Assembly: GCA_030141605.1 (NCBI GenBank)
Contig: JAQGDQ010000855.1
Coordinates: 1-64,000, forward strand
Reading direction: 5' to 3'
DNA from: Tubiluchus corallicola
Taxonomy: Eukaryota; Priapulida; Priapulimorpha; Priapulimorphida; Tubiluchidae
Length of the DNA: 64,000 nucleotides
Of the stretch, positions 41,572 through 58,372 are shown in pieces (position 1 is the first letter of the stretch; each line of letters begins with the position of its first letter). The notes beneath the pieces are model-generated. The model was not told where the DNA came from and ran no database searches. It saw only the letters and a program-made list of their open reading frames with translations. The translations under genes and the position numbers were made by a program.

Positions 41572-44500
41572 ATGACTTGTAATATTGTAGTTATACTCTT
41601 TTTACTCTGCACTACATGGTCATGGTTTAACGAGGGTCAACCGAGAGACAAAGACTCACAAAATTCACGTGCAGAAAAACTGAACTCAAAAAACAGAGTA
41701 CTGCATCATCGTGAAATTGCCAGCCGTCCAGCTGATAATGGTAGGTAACTTTTTATGCGTAATAAGTTGCCTGCATTTTTAGCATTTCGTACACATTTAG
41801 TACTAATTTTAGCTAAATTGTTGCACAATTTTTTTTGATTATTATGCATTTATCATTCTATTTCTTGGACAGTTATTGGATGTAAATATAAATAAATAGC
41901 TCGTCATATTCAAAAACAGCAGTCACACAAACTGTTGTACGATTATTTTTTATTACTTGCAGGAACACTGCCAGAGCCCAGAATTATTGGTGGTGAAAAA
42001 GTAGGAACTGTTAGAGAATTTCCTTACATGGTGAAAAAGTTGCTTTCCTCTTTCAGCAATAATAATAAGTCTATTTAAGTGTATTAAAATTGTAGAATTA
42101 GTGTAAACGAACGACTGTAGATGGCAGCATAGACTAATTCAGTACTTTAATGTAGTATAGGTTTTACACTTCAAATGTAGACACAGGAAAGTTCAAATGT
42201 GACTTAGGTAAGTCAAATGTAGATGCATTACTTTGAATAAATCGGTAATTAAGTTATTTAAGTGCAAATTAGAAAAAGATAAACCAAAGATAGTGCATCT
42301 ATTAGTAGGCCTATAACGTTGTTATTTTAACTTAGGAGCAATTATTAAATTGAAATTAAAGAAGATTAAATTTAACATCCTTAAACTTCAACACCTATCC
42401 CACATTTGAGATACCAATGTCACATTTGACTTGACATGTGTCTACATTTGACTTACCAAAAACGCTTAAGATTTGTTGAAAACCATTGTTAACACATTTG
42501 AACTACCTAAGTCTACATTTGAGTTACCAAGACACATTTGAATTACCTAAATCTACATTTGAGTTAACCCAGGTCTACATTTGACATGTAAAACCTATAT
42601 TACGCACAGAAAACAATGGAATGTGATAAAGGACTACGTATGGTAGACCAATTTGAAAAATATTAAATGAGCTACTAGCTGAGCTTAAATTTCTCAGTAG
42701 AAATGTTTGATAATCCTTATTACAGCGCTGACAATGTAATTTATTACTTGTTATCAATGATTTTCATGTCACAAACTGAAGATTTTGCAAATAATAGTTT
42801 GAGAATTTGGAATTGAAATGATGTTAGAATTGTGTTTGAAAATCACATTTTTGCTTTTGTTAAATTTACAATTTTTATTACTGTTGGGGGGGGGGGGCTA
42901 CGCTTCCTAATAATATAACCACAACTTGAAATCTTTCAACTCATGACGCATGTTGCAAATGTCAAGCAATCTTCTCCTTAAAACGGTTCCATTAATCCTA
43001 GATCTTGCGTGTTTGTATCATAAATAAAATTTTGTGACATGTTTGTGTCATATCATTTAATGTTACACCTCGGGTAGCTAGTCTTTGAGCAACAGTATAT
43101 GAAATACGTATATCCTCCAAGCGTTTTATGTTTGCTTATTTTAATATCGAAATGAATACGGACTTTTTTATTAGTGATCTTATTTAGTATTTAGAGCAGG
43201 GTTACTGTTCTCAAGTATACATCTTATTCTGTTAATTGATTTGCAAACTACTGAAACGAATAGTACTCATTTATTACCGATGACGCGGGTCTGTTCATCA
43301 GCCTGCATCCCTAGACCACTAATTTGTCTTATAGATACATTTCATATACTACAAGCAAGTCTCGCCATGCTTGACTTACGCATTTTCTGTTTCTGGCCTC
43401 TGACAAAAAACATTTCTTTATGCACTTAACCACTGCAGTATTCGATACTCTAGAGTATCGTGCGAACACAGATCCATTCACCCAGCGAAGAGCACTTGTG
43501 AGTCTTATGTACCTAGACAATGATGACTAAAATGTCGCCAAAAGTAGGCTTCTTTGCACTTTGGCTTTTTTTCTGCTTAAAGATTTCTTGGTGCACACCT
43601 ACTCCACAATACCTACATACGGGTAAAATATACTGGAAAAAAATTAAGAAGTCCCAGCTAGCAAGAGTCGAATCATAATCGTGAAACTGACCAATGCCTG
43701 TTGTTCTTGCCGCTTGAGTAAAGGTCAGATTTCGCTACAGTGCTGTCCTTTCCTCCACCTTGGCTATCTATCCTCTGCCTAGCAAGCCCAGCGAGTTGGG
43801 TACTTGAAATGGTTGCATCGCATAAATAGTAAAGATTTTATAATCTCGGAATGTAATAGACCACTTAATGAGTGTATAAGATAAGAATAAAGATAAGACA
43901 AGATAATAATTTATTTTTCCCCAATTTTAAAAATACAAAACTGCAAAATGCAAGAGTTTATGTTACCAACGAATAACTAAAATTGTGCAGCTACGGCTGA
44001 GAACTAATTTAATTAAGTACTGTATATTTGAGAAGAGGCAAACAGGCCTAAATTACCTAGAAATCTTTGTACTACTATTTTTGCGTCAAGCATACAATTT
44101 TAAAGACTAAGAAATCGTTTGAACAAATGTAAACCGATCTAATTACACCATTCAGCTTCTGCTACAAAATACGAAAACCCAAAATTTGAACAGCATAATG
44201 CTTATGCAGTTTGGCACGGTGCTTAATATACCGGTATGTTTAGTGTTGTTCATTTTCATTAAAACAGGTTGCATTTCTTAGAAAAGAGTTAGTAGAGACA
44301 GATACAAGTTTCTACTATCGCATATGGTTGTGTGGAGGAATACTACTCAATGACAAGTGGATTTTGACAGCCGCTCATGGTATTCTACGGTAAGTGAGTC
44401 GACCCTTGACTTAATAAGACCTAATTCTTGACCCTAATAAAACCAAGTTGTGGCCTTACTGGTAAGCAAAGGCTACAAAACAACTTCGGGCCTATAGTAA

Positions 44501-47500
44501 CTTGAATTACACAAAGTAGTCCCAAATTATATACTACAACAATGTAGCATATCAGGTAAACTACATTTGTAGTGCAAATATCTTGGTTTAATTCTTTAAT
44601 AAAACCTAATTTCTTTACCCTAATAAAACCATGTTGTAGCCTTGGCTTATAGTAATTTGAATTACCCAATGTAGTTCCCAATGCAGAGCTGACAACAGTG
44701 CAGCATATCATACAGTACAATAATATAAGTACATCAGTGCTAAATTTTATGTACTTCTGCTAATAACAATTGATTCAGATGAAGAACATAAATCATTAAA
44801 AGTATTTATAAATGTTTAAAAGCCACATCACGGTATTTCCAGACGCGTAAGAATAAATTCTATTGGTACACAATTGTATGTTGATTTGTAAAATGTGTCT
44901 AATCTTCATTACATAGTGTAGGAAAAGGAAGAAATTCTAAAATATACCTAGGAAGCAACAGATTAAATGAGCCAACCCAGGAACGTTGGGTATGTTCTAC
45001 TTAACTATTATCGACTTTGCACGTTTTAAACATTATAACATTCATTTTACTGTATGGAGCATGTGTCATGACATTATTTCTTTAACTCTCACTCTTTTTA
45101 GGTGTACTATTACAAGATACATCCTAAGTATAGGAGAATAGGAAATGCAACCCATCTATATAAGCCTGCTATCGACTTAGCTCTTGTACGAATGGATCGT
45201 CGCGTTGAATTTGATGACAATATTCAGCCCGCTAGACTAGCACGCTGTCGCTATCTTGACTATCTAAATCAACCAGTTGATATAGCAGGATTTGGCGCTA
45301 CCAAACTTAGTATGTCATAGGCATATTATTAACTGATATTAATTCTTCGTTAACGATATTAATTAATGATCCATATCCAGCACCCCCCTCGGCCCGTTCC
45401 CGTTCTCTACATCTCAGCCGTATAACTTTTGCAAAAAACGGCCGAAAAATGGCCATTTTTGGAGGTTTTTTGCCCCCCTTCCTCCCGGTGGGCCCGATTC
45501 GAAAAATAAACCCCCAATGAGACGACACTAGATCGACACCTTTCGGTTGATGTCTAGATCGCCGCAAATGGTGCCGTCGTCGAAGCTGTAGCCTCGAATC
45601 TTATATGTATATAAATATATTAAGCCCATACCAAGAATATTAATATAATAGATGCAGTAGATTTTGACCATCGGAACTTAAATACATTTATTTACATAGA
45701 TTTTTTCTTGTTGCTTTTGCTTTTACTTTAAATTTACATGGAAGCCATTAACATAATTATTTTACAATTTTTTACCTCCTTTAGGACCACAAGAGTTTGC
45801 TGCATTTTCCTTGGTTCCATAAAAAACTGCTCTCACTAAGCAACGATTACATTATGTTTGACAAATTTTATAGATTTCCAATTTTCACACAATAGGCTTT
45901 CAAGTAAAATTATATATGAAATCCTTATGCTTGCCTTTCTCCTGGAATAAAGGAGTAAGTACTCTGCGCAAATTGGGCTGCAGCAAGCTGACAATCAATA
46001 AATTTGCGTACACGATCACGAAAGTGCAAGCCAGACTAAGCTACTCGATAGGCCAAGCTGGAGCACCTCAAAAGAGCGCGCCCTTCTTAGTTTTAGCCAA
46101 TCAACTCTCGTATAAATGCTTAAACAAATAGCTTGATTGGATACCAGAGATTCTTCTGAATAGACACCGTGCCTAATTTGTAATCAATTAGTTATGTTTG
46201 TGCTCACAGAGTGGCAGAAAAATCACAGGTCCTATAAGATCTATTTTGCGGTCGTGAGGCAATTAAAGGTGACTGGGTCGTACACTGTCTTGAGTGTGAT
46301 GACCAGGTCATGTGGATCCAAAAGATATAAAACACAGAATAGTGTGCCAGTGATCTGGGATCTGATTCCTTCTCTTTCCTTTTTAACGGTTAAGTCAATT
46401 TCACTGCAAAGGAGCAACTTCATTTGTCAGTCTGCTAGATAAACCCACCACCATCCTTGCTCTAGTCCAGGGGTGTGCAAATTGCGGCCCGCGGGCCACT
46501 TGCGGCCCACCGAGAGAGTTTGTGCGGCCCGCGAAGAGATTTGTCAACCTAATGAAAATGCGGCCCGGGCGATTAATTGAGTGTATCCAGCTGAAGTCCG
46601 TGCCACGTCCCAAAGATAGTGCGGGTAGTTTTTTCTACTAGATCGGATGCCATTAACCCTTACAAGACGGTTGTAGCTTAATAACACTGTACTACACAGA
46701 CTGTGTGATACACATTATTAATCTGCATTGTAATGAAATTACCACTATCTGTCCTGAAAGTAGAAATATATGGTTTGTATATAAATTTTAATAACTTCTA
46801 AAATAGTTTCTTAAGTGTAGTAGTGCAGTAGCAATGATGTACGCAGGTCGGATGCAAAAGAATCATTACTTGGCCTTTCTGTACTTGGCTCCTTGATCAA
46901 ACTGCCTGTGGCCCACAGGAATTACGGGAAAGTTTCATGTGGCCCGGCTACTCAGATAATTTGCACACCCCTGCTCTAGTCGAAACTCCATTGGCTAATA
47001 TTGTAATATCAAATACAATTTAATCGATATTGTAAGCGACATAGCCGAAATAGTGAAACTGTTTTACAATACTGATACTTGAATAATCATTCAGTAATTT
47101 AGCAAACAATTCACATCGTTTTGTGATTCTATAGTTGTCTACAAGTAAGTCTTATAAATTTGGTTCTTCATTTTAATTGAATGTTATATCTGTCATACAT
47201 TTTATATTTTTAACTATCTGACATGATTTTGTTGTAATCACTTATGTGTGTGACCCTTTAGACTCAAAATTACAGATACCGATATCATTTTAAATTAGAC
47301 AAACTCTTTGCAACTTTGTATGTAATGTGTTATTAATATACTTTATATAAATTGCGTCTACTTGATAAAGTGAGATAAAAAATTTGGGATTAATGGAAAA
47401 TGTTTGTGCTTCTGTTCTGCAGACATTCAGGAAGGACCACTTAGTGAAGACTTGAAAAAATTACGAGCTAGGGTGGTCAAGTCTGGAATACAGTTCAAAA

Positions 47501-50500
47501 ATTATAACAGAACAATCTGGATTATGGCGTACACCCAAGATGGTTCTGCATGCTATGTAAGTGTATGATAGACAGCTTGTGTCGAAAAAAGAATAAAATT
47601 TTCAATTCTATATTCGTGCTCAATGGGAGAGGAAAGTGATTACAAGCTAAGGTAAAATTTCTCTCATTATGTCTACGTGAAAATAAAACATTGCTCTGAT
47701 ACAGTGCCGTTGACGCATTTTGTCATTTGTCTGCAAAAAACGAATATTAAAACAATGAATTAAAATCTGATCAAAGTGCCTTGACTAGAGCTAGGATGAA
47801 AAATGGTGAGTATTGTATTGTCGGTAGGATCGAGTACAGTAAACCGAAATGCAAATCATTAATGCAAAACCGGACCCATTCACAAGCTGCAGGTCAAAAT
47901 AACCTCCTGTTTAAAATGTCAGAGGAAAACATACTCTTTCAAAAAAAAATACGTGAAAGAATTATTACCACGCAAAAACGTTCGCTCCACTAGTTCTTCA
48001 CTGTTACGTACATTTCGCCATTCGCTAGTTAGATGTTTGCATTTCGCAAAGGCGTTGTACAAAGACGGGAACTGTACTTTTCAGTTCAAATGTTTTAGTT
48101 TCTAACAAATTTGAAATTGAAATGTACAACGTACTGAATATCTTTCTGATTAGCACTGCACTTCAATTTTCACTTTCACAAGCACATGCAACACGCACGT
48201 GGAATGTTTGTGCTGTTGAAAATTATGTTAGTTTGTGATGTCATCAATAGTTGGGCTCCCCAGCCGTTAGTTAAGTATTTAATCTATGGTTTTATTGTCA
48301 GAAATGGCTTTACAGAATAAATTGTGTTAAAATGTATACTTTTTATCAGACCTAAAATTGCGTAATAGTTGTAAAATCTTTTAATACGTCTTCTTTTAAT
48401 AACAGATTGGATATCTATATAGTATATATGTTAAGCGTAACTTGCAGTATCGTTTGATACAGTACCGTTTACTATTTCCTTGTATTTCGGGGTGTAGGTC
48501 AGGATAGGAACTATGCGATAATACGTAATGTTTTTTATGTAATACTAACACTAGTCTATTTTCTCATGTTATAATATATACGTATTCGCTATTGCCATTG
48601 TAATACATACACTATGCTATCATACATATTTATATGCAGTCATATATACAAGTAAAATAATTATGTAGTTAAACCAGATAAAATGCAATAACGCTAAAAA
48701 CAAAGTAACAATATAAGTGACATTAAATACTAACATTTCAATATAAAACTAAACACGTATTACAAACAATATCAAACATCAAACAATACGTGCAATTATG
48801 TAATACAATCTCAAATGACACGAAGACATAAAAACATAAACACCAACATAGTTTTGAAAGCAATTACCAATACACATAATGACATCACAATCTAAAAAAA
48901 TCTCACAACATACACAAACATCGCTTTACATTAATAACAATGCAATATACATGTTTACATAACGTTTTGTAAACTAGTTAAACTAGCTTTGATTTAAGAA
49001 AAAAGAAAGTTCAAAGTCTGTTACCTAGACGGCATAATGAAGTCTGCTATGCTACTGACTCAGTTTACTTACTTTGTCTGCTGTGCTACTGACTCAGTTT
49101 ACTTACTTTGTCTGCTATGCTACTGACTCAATTTACTTACTTTGTCTGCTATGCTACTGACTCAATTTACTTACTTTGTCTGCTATGCTACTGACTCAAT
49201 TTACTTACTTTGTCTGCTATCCTACTGACTCAGTTTACTTACTTTGTCTGCTATGCTACTGACTCAGTTTACTTACTTTGTCTGCTATGCTACTGACGCA
49301 GTTTACTTACTTTGTCTGCTATGCTACTGACTCAGTTTACTTACTTTGTCTGCTATGCTACTGACTCAGTTTACTTACTTTGTCTGCTATGCTACTGACT
49401 CAGTTTACCTACTTTGTCTGCTATGCTACTGACTCAGTTTACTTACTTTGTCTGCTATGCTACTGACTCAGTTTACTTACTTTGTCTGCTATGCTACTGA
49501 TTCAGTTTACTTACTTTGTCTGCTATGCTACTGACTCAGTTTATTTACTTTGTCTGCTATGCTACTGACTCAGTTTACTTACTTTGTCTGCTATGCTACT
49601 GACTCAGTTTACTTACTTTGTCTGCTATGCTACTGACTCAGTTTACTTACTTTGTCTGCTATGCTACTGACTCAGTTTACTTACTTTGTCTGCTATGCTA
49701 CTGACTCAGTTTACTTACTTTGTCTGCTATGCTACTGACTCAGTTTACTTACTTTGTCTGCATTGCTACTGACTCAATTTACTTACTTTGTCTGCTATGC
49801 TACTGACTCAATTTACTTACTTTGTCTGCTATCCTACTGACTCAGTTTACTTACTTTGTCTGCTATGCTACTGACTCAGTTTACTTACTTTGTCTGCTAT
49901 GCTACTGACTCAGTTTACTTACTTTGTCTGCTATGCTACTGACTCAGTTTACTTACTTTGTCTGCTATGCTACTGACTCAGTTTACTTACTTTGTCTGCT
50001 ATGCTACTGACTCAGTTTACTTACTTTGTCTGCTATGCTACTGACTCAGTTTACTTACTTTGTCTGCTATGCTACTGACTCAGTTTACTTACTTTGTCTG
50101 CTATGCTACTGACTCAGTTTACTTACTTTGTCTGCTATGCTACTGACTCAGTTTATTTACTTTGTCTGCTATGCTACTGACTCAGTTTACTTACTTTGTC
50201 TGCTATGCTACTGACTCAGTTTACTTACTTTGTCTGCTATGCTACTGACTCAGTTTACTTACTTTGTCTGCTATGCTACTGACTCAGTTTACTTACTTTG
50301 TCTGCTATGCTACTGACTCAGTTTACTTACTTTGTCTGCTATGCTACTGACTCAGTTTACTTACTTTGTCTGCTATGCTACTGACTCAGTTTACTTACTT
50401 TGTCTGCTATGCTACTGACTCAGTTTACTTACTTTGTCTGCTATGCTACTGACTCAGTTTACTTACTTTGTCTGCTATGCTACTGACTCAGTTTACTTAC

Positions 50501-52399
50501 TTTGTCTGCTATGCTACTGACTCAGTTTACTTACTTTGTCTGCTATGCTACTGACTCATTTACTTACTTTGTCTGCTATGCTACTGACTCATTTACTTAC
50601 TTTGTCTGCTATGTACTGACTCAGTTTACTTACTTTGTCTGCTATGCTACTGACTCAGTTTACTTACTTTGTCTGCTATGCTACTGACTCAGTTTACTTA
50701 CTTTGTCTGCTATGCTACTGACTCAGTTTACTTACTTTGTCTGCTATGCTACTGATTCAGTTTACTTACTTTGTCTGCTATGCTACTTACTTTGTCTGCT
50801 ATGCTACTTACTTTGTCTGCGATGCTATTTACTAGCGATGCTAGTCTCCTAGGTTAACCGGTCTGTTATAATTAATGTAACTTTCTTCAATGAAGTTTTA
50901 AAGGTAAAAATGTTAGTTACTTTTTTGTTACAATGCGTAGGTCATTTCACAAACTGATTGTAGATTTCTGGCCATATTTATTGTTAGTATGTATCTGTTT
51001 TAGATTATAGGTTCTTGGGTTCAGCATTGCCTTTGCTGTAGCATTTAGACTTTTGTAAGTAAAGAATAAAGTGTGATTAAATGGCATAAATAAGAGTTTT
51101 ATGAATAAGTATTTGTGTGGTTAGCTTTAACAGTGCTTTTACTTGTTTTAGGAATTAAATGCGACGACCCATTTTTTGACAATATTAATAGCGTGTTTAT
51201 CTCAATTTAATAGCTGCAAGAATGAAGGAGCACGCTACATTGTAGTAATGTAGAGCGCTAATAACACAGCTTACACTGATTAGCCGAGAACTACTAGTAT
51301 ATAGCAAAGTAAAGCTATCAAAGGAATACTTTGAAATGAAGTACTTTGAATTTATGAAAGCTCTTCCTTACAATATGGATGTTAATATTGCTTGCACAGC
51401 TTTGCATATTCTCCTACATTACATGCTTCCTGTTGCTTAACTTTTTTTTTAATATTACAGATGTTACAGATTTTTTTTCTTATATATATATATAAGAAAA
51501 AAAATCTGTAACATCTGTTATATATATATATAATAATCTTTATTTGCCATTAAAATACATTGATAATCACTGATAAAAACTTTACAGAGATGATCAATCA
51601 GTGTTAGTTAATAAAAACTTACACTGCAAAAGGCAAATGCGTCAGTGCAATCTAAACTACTGTGCAGTAATGGAAAGTAACGACGAATAAAATCAAACAT
51701 ATTTACAACTATGCACAAAAAATTAAAAAAAACTATGATTTAATTAATTAATATGGCCGGGAATATACGAATTCTGGATTAGTGTGTATGTTGTCGAACT
51801 GGTGTGATGGTATTTCATATCTGGTTAAAATTAGTGATTTTAATTTTGTTTTAAATGCTGATAGGGACTTGATTTGTTTAACCTGTAATGGTAGAGAATT
51901 CCAAAGTAGAATTGCTTCTTTGATTACAGAGTTCGTTCCATAGTGGGTATTTGTCCTAATTTGTTTTAGACTGCTTTTTCTGGAATTAACGATATGATTT
52001 TGAAAAAAGGTAAATCTGTTATTCTGGAATGGTTTGCTGATGTTGTTAATGTATTTAAATATAAAAAGCAGAGTAAAATATTCTGCTCCTAAATCCACCT
52101 GTTTTAACTTTCAGAGAGATTCTGGTGGTCCAGTAGTGTTTCCATATACGGGAGAAGTAATTGCAGTAATAAATGCGGGTGAAGCTAAATGCACGGGTGC
52201 AACACTTGCTACAAAAGTTGGTCCTTTTCTTGAGTGGATCGAGGAGACACAGGCTAAGGCTGAAGAGTCAAATTATCAACATGTCCGGTCCAGCGCAGCT
52301 TCTTCCTATTACGTTTCAATAATAAAAGTAACAGATAATAGATTTGTGGGTTACTCGTGCTGTTCTTCACTTGTATTAACTGCACTGAATGTTTGGTGA
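41572..52399 (+). CDS. Protease gene D: secreted S1 serine protease, B type with Arg193
   Basis: A 352-residue protease, paralogue of gene B. Exons: 41572-41740, 41963-42030, 44268-44389, 44917-44989, 45102-45309, 47423-47556, 52115-52399. Activation at LPEPR before IIGG (R63/I64). Triad: His116 (TAAHG), Asp169 (IDLALVRMD), Ser261 (DSGGP). As in B: exon 7 begins AGA, so YRDSGGP with Arg193; Cys58 is Gly; Cys168 and Cys182 absent; GFG; LDYLNQP near Cys122; NATHLY matching NATHIF of B. Residue 189 is Ser. The C-terminal tail changes reading frame relative to gene B after RFVG and ends sooner, though it stays fairly hydrophobic. AATAAA lies at 52726. Intron 6 (4.6 kb) holds a 1.8-kb minisatellite and a LINE that ends within about 35 bases of exon 7. 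Confidence 0.87.
42158..42597. mobile_element. Non-autonomous DNA element with repeated subterminal CAAATGTAGA motifs
   Basis: Ends TAGGTTTTACA and TGTAAAACCTA are inverted and flanked by TA. Inside, CAAATGTAGA/CAAATGTG motifs recur on the left and their complements on the right. Such clusters are typical transposase-binding regions. There is no coding. Intron 2 of gene D. Confidence 0.65.
43860..44200 (-). mobile_element. Possible LINE or SINE 3' end
   Basis: AAGATAAGA-type short repeats run into TAATTTATTTTTCCCC, the reverse complement of a poly(A) signal followed by a repeated tail. No coding was recognised. Confidence 0.3.
45365..45605. other. GC-rich insertion of unknown type in intron 5 of gene D
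   Basis: About 240 bases much richer in GC than the flanks, with a C-run and ACGGCCGAAAAATGGCC. No inverted ends, duplication or coding found. Confidence 0.5.
46468..46973. mobile_element. hAT-type MITE, GCGGCCCGCGGGCC family, copy 2
   Basis: Ends CAGGGGTGTGCAAATT and AATTTGCACACCCCTG are perfect inverted repeats, flanked by a perfect 8-bp duplication CTCTAGTC (46460-46467, 46974-46981). It is closely similar along its length to 14945-15444, in the same orientation. Intron 5 of gene D. Confidence 0.92.
47557..49042. other. First part of intron 6 of gene D
   Basis: AT-rich; no gene or bounded element recognised. Confidence 0.5.
49043..50832. repeat. 34-bp minisatellite, about 52 copies
   Basis: Unit TCTGCTATGCTACTGACTCA followed by GTTTACTTACTTTG, repeated with very few changes over 1.8 kb. 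Runs of identical units alternate with shared variants (CAATTT for CAGTTT, ATCC for ATGC), showing block-wise amplification. Short deleted units mark the right end. Intron 6 of gene D. Confidence 0.97.
51457..51518. repeat. Perfect 62-bp palindrome
   Basis: ACAGATGTTACAGATTTTTT, then a CTTATATA... centre, then the exact complement ending AACATCTGT. It abuts the TA tail of the LINE at 51520. Confidence 0.9.
51520..52098 (-). mobile_element. LINE 3' fragment in intron 6 of gene D
   Basis: Minus-strand frame of 116 codons (51748-52098) with ILLWNSLPLQVKQIKSLSAF and a C-terminal VYSRPY, related to FIYPRPF of the copy at 23410-23960. The 3' end faces the palindrome. The coding match reaches to about 35 bases or less from the acceptor of exon 7. 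Confidence 0.75.
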
Positions 52400-53390
52400 T
52401 GTGTTTAACGTAATTCTGGCGTAAAAAATGTAGGCTAATACAAATAACTATTAACAACATCATTGTGAATTTTAATCATTTTTATAGATAGGAAATGTGT
52501 TAAAATGTGTAACAAAAAAGAAATATAAGTTATTGGTTGTGTAGGCTGCACTTGTAATCTTTTCAGTGCATTATTCGTTATAATTGTGGCAACACTCTGA
52601 CAGACCAAATGTAAGCAAATTCATATTAATAAGAGATATTTATTGATAGGAAATTTATTAAGTTCGTACATAACTATTTTTAACACAGCGAAATGTAACA
52701 CTAAACTGTTCTGTTCAATGCACTGAATAAACTTCAGATATCCAAATATACAGCATTTGCTCTTTACTTTGGATAGTTAAATTTTTGTTAAACTTTTAAA
52801 GCTACGCGCGATCTGTGAGACTGGGAACGGCGATTTTTTGTCACATTCGCGTAGCCGATAAATAGGGGCGGTACCGTGATAAGAATGGTCATGAATTGCA
52901 GTGTTCGTCTGTGATATCAGTGTGACGTAGATCTCATTTTCGTGACATCACCTAAACGTGTTATAAGCAGTCTTCGCATACGCAAATGTACTTGACTGTG
53001 GTTAGTTTGTGACGTAAGCAGTAACTGTCCTCGACTGCCTTTCATTAACTTCCCAAGCTAATTATAAAAATATTAGAAACAATTGTTGACCTTTATTTGC
53101 AAGAAAAGTATATTTTGGACGGTAAATTGAAATGAGACTGAGTCTAAACAATCGTCCAGTTTTCCTTTAAGCAATTTTCCTTGTTGTATTCGATCTCTTT
53201 TTAAGATCTCTTTTGCCTCTTGTGGCGCCATTATCATACACGCCATCAGAAATTACCTTCAGGTGAGCCAGAAACATGGATACATCTAAATTACATCACT
53301 AAAAAAATCAGTATAATTTTTTTAAACATTTTTGGATTGTGTTAGTTTGAAGATAATGTTAAGCATTACAATGTTACTATGAGGTATGCT

Positions 53391-53983
53391 CAGGCTGCAT
53401 AAGATTATGGATATCTATAAAATAAGACCAAAAATCCATAAAATAAAATTTGAAAAATCCATAAAATAAGAAATGCATAAAATAAAAAAATATTTTTTTT
53501 TGTGATTTTTTGTACAAAGTAACAATGTTGTAAGCATTGGCAACACTGAAAACGAACGTTAGAAGGAGAGAAAGAGAAAGAAAACAAACCAACAAAAGCG
53601 CATTTCCGGATTTGCTATTTTACATTGTTTTTTTCTCCAGTGTTTTTTTGTTATCAAGATGGCGAAGTTTCAACCAAAGCATGACCTGGAGTTCGGTCTG
53701 AAAACAACGGAGAGAGACCCAGCCATTGTCTCGTAAAATTTGATTAAATTTGAAGTGATATGAAACCGATAAAATTAAAACGAAACCGATAAAATTAAAA
53801 CTAAGTCCTGCGTGTTTAAAAACACGTTTCAAGCACTCCTGTTTTTACTTTTTAATTGATTTCCCCCTGGGCAACTCGTTCCAGATATAGCCTATTATTG
53901 ATATCCATAAAATAAAATTTCAAAAATTCATAAAATAAGCTATTTTATTTATTTTATACATATCCATAATCTTATGCACCCTG
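53391..53983. mobile_element. hAT-type MITE, CATAAGATTATGGATAT family
   Basis: Ends CAGGCTGCATAAGATTATGG and CATAATCTTATGCACCCTG are inverted, with an 8-bp duplication GGTATGCT/GGTATGTT (one mismatch). The interior is rich in ATCCATAAAATAA repeats. It lies about 40 bases beyond the stop codon of the LRR gene and so probably in its 3' UTR. Confidence 0.85.
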
Positions 53984-54030
53984 GGTATGTTTCACTGCTA
54001 CTATTGTAGTCGTACTTCTACCAAATTGTA

Positions 54031-57504
<3,474 letters not shown>

Positions 57505-57792
57505 TCTCCTGTTTGAGCAAAATTCTAAACTTCACTTAAAATAATCCCAGCGACTACATCGTGTATAAACTTAGGCTAGGATACAGTCATTGCCATTACT
57601 GTTACTGCTATTATCACTAGTTTTCTTCCGTATAGGCCTACAAAAAAGTCTTTAGATCAACAATATATTCTATACACTAGTGATAACATTATGACGTATG
57701 ACGTTACTCAAACAAGCAGATCCAAACTCATTCGAATGTTTATGGCAACACTAGGCCCTATAAAGTAAGGAGTCACAATGTTGGACAGAACA

Positions 57793-58026
<234 letters not shown>

Positions 58027-58151
58027 TCATGGCCCTGAAGTATTCAGCCAAGTCACACATGAATGTGTTCAGCGACGTTGCATCAAGTAAAGACTGGTGT
58101 TTGTTCCATAACCCTGGAGCTCTCTGCGGTGAAGCAACGGTTTTCATGTTC

Positions 58152-58372
58152 TTAAACTACTGTATTGCACTTTAAGCCTGTATGTAGGTCCCATAGTTCT
58201 GCCTTCTTTCCAGATTCATATATGCAGTATCCATGCATGATCTTGCAAATTTCAGTCATGTCCCTTCTAAACCACCAGTAAACTAAGCTAGACAATTTAA
58301 GTGTTCCAATTAGGTGGTACGAGGAGTCTATCCTCGTACACGTATTCCTAACTTTACGGTACATCATTTTAG
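58152..58372 (-). mobile_element. LINE reverse-transcriptase fragment
   Basis: The minus strand encodes MMYRKVRN, then LSSLVYWWFRRDMTEICKIM. It matches the LPTLxYRRxRGDMIxxYKI segment that closes many LINE reverse transcriptases. Its upstream codons merge into the 26-bp minisatellite. Confidence 0.75.

Noticed and set aside
49043-50832. CRISPR-like array
   Set aside because: The repeats are directly tandem with no unique spacers, and the genome is eukaryotic.
51748-52098. LINE frame as a host gene opposite gene D exon 7
   Set aside because: It matches a LINE C-terminus, has a LINE 3' tail and no signal for an independent gene.
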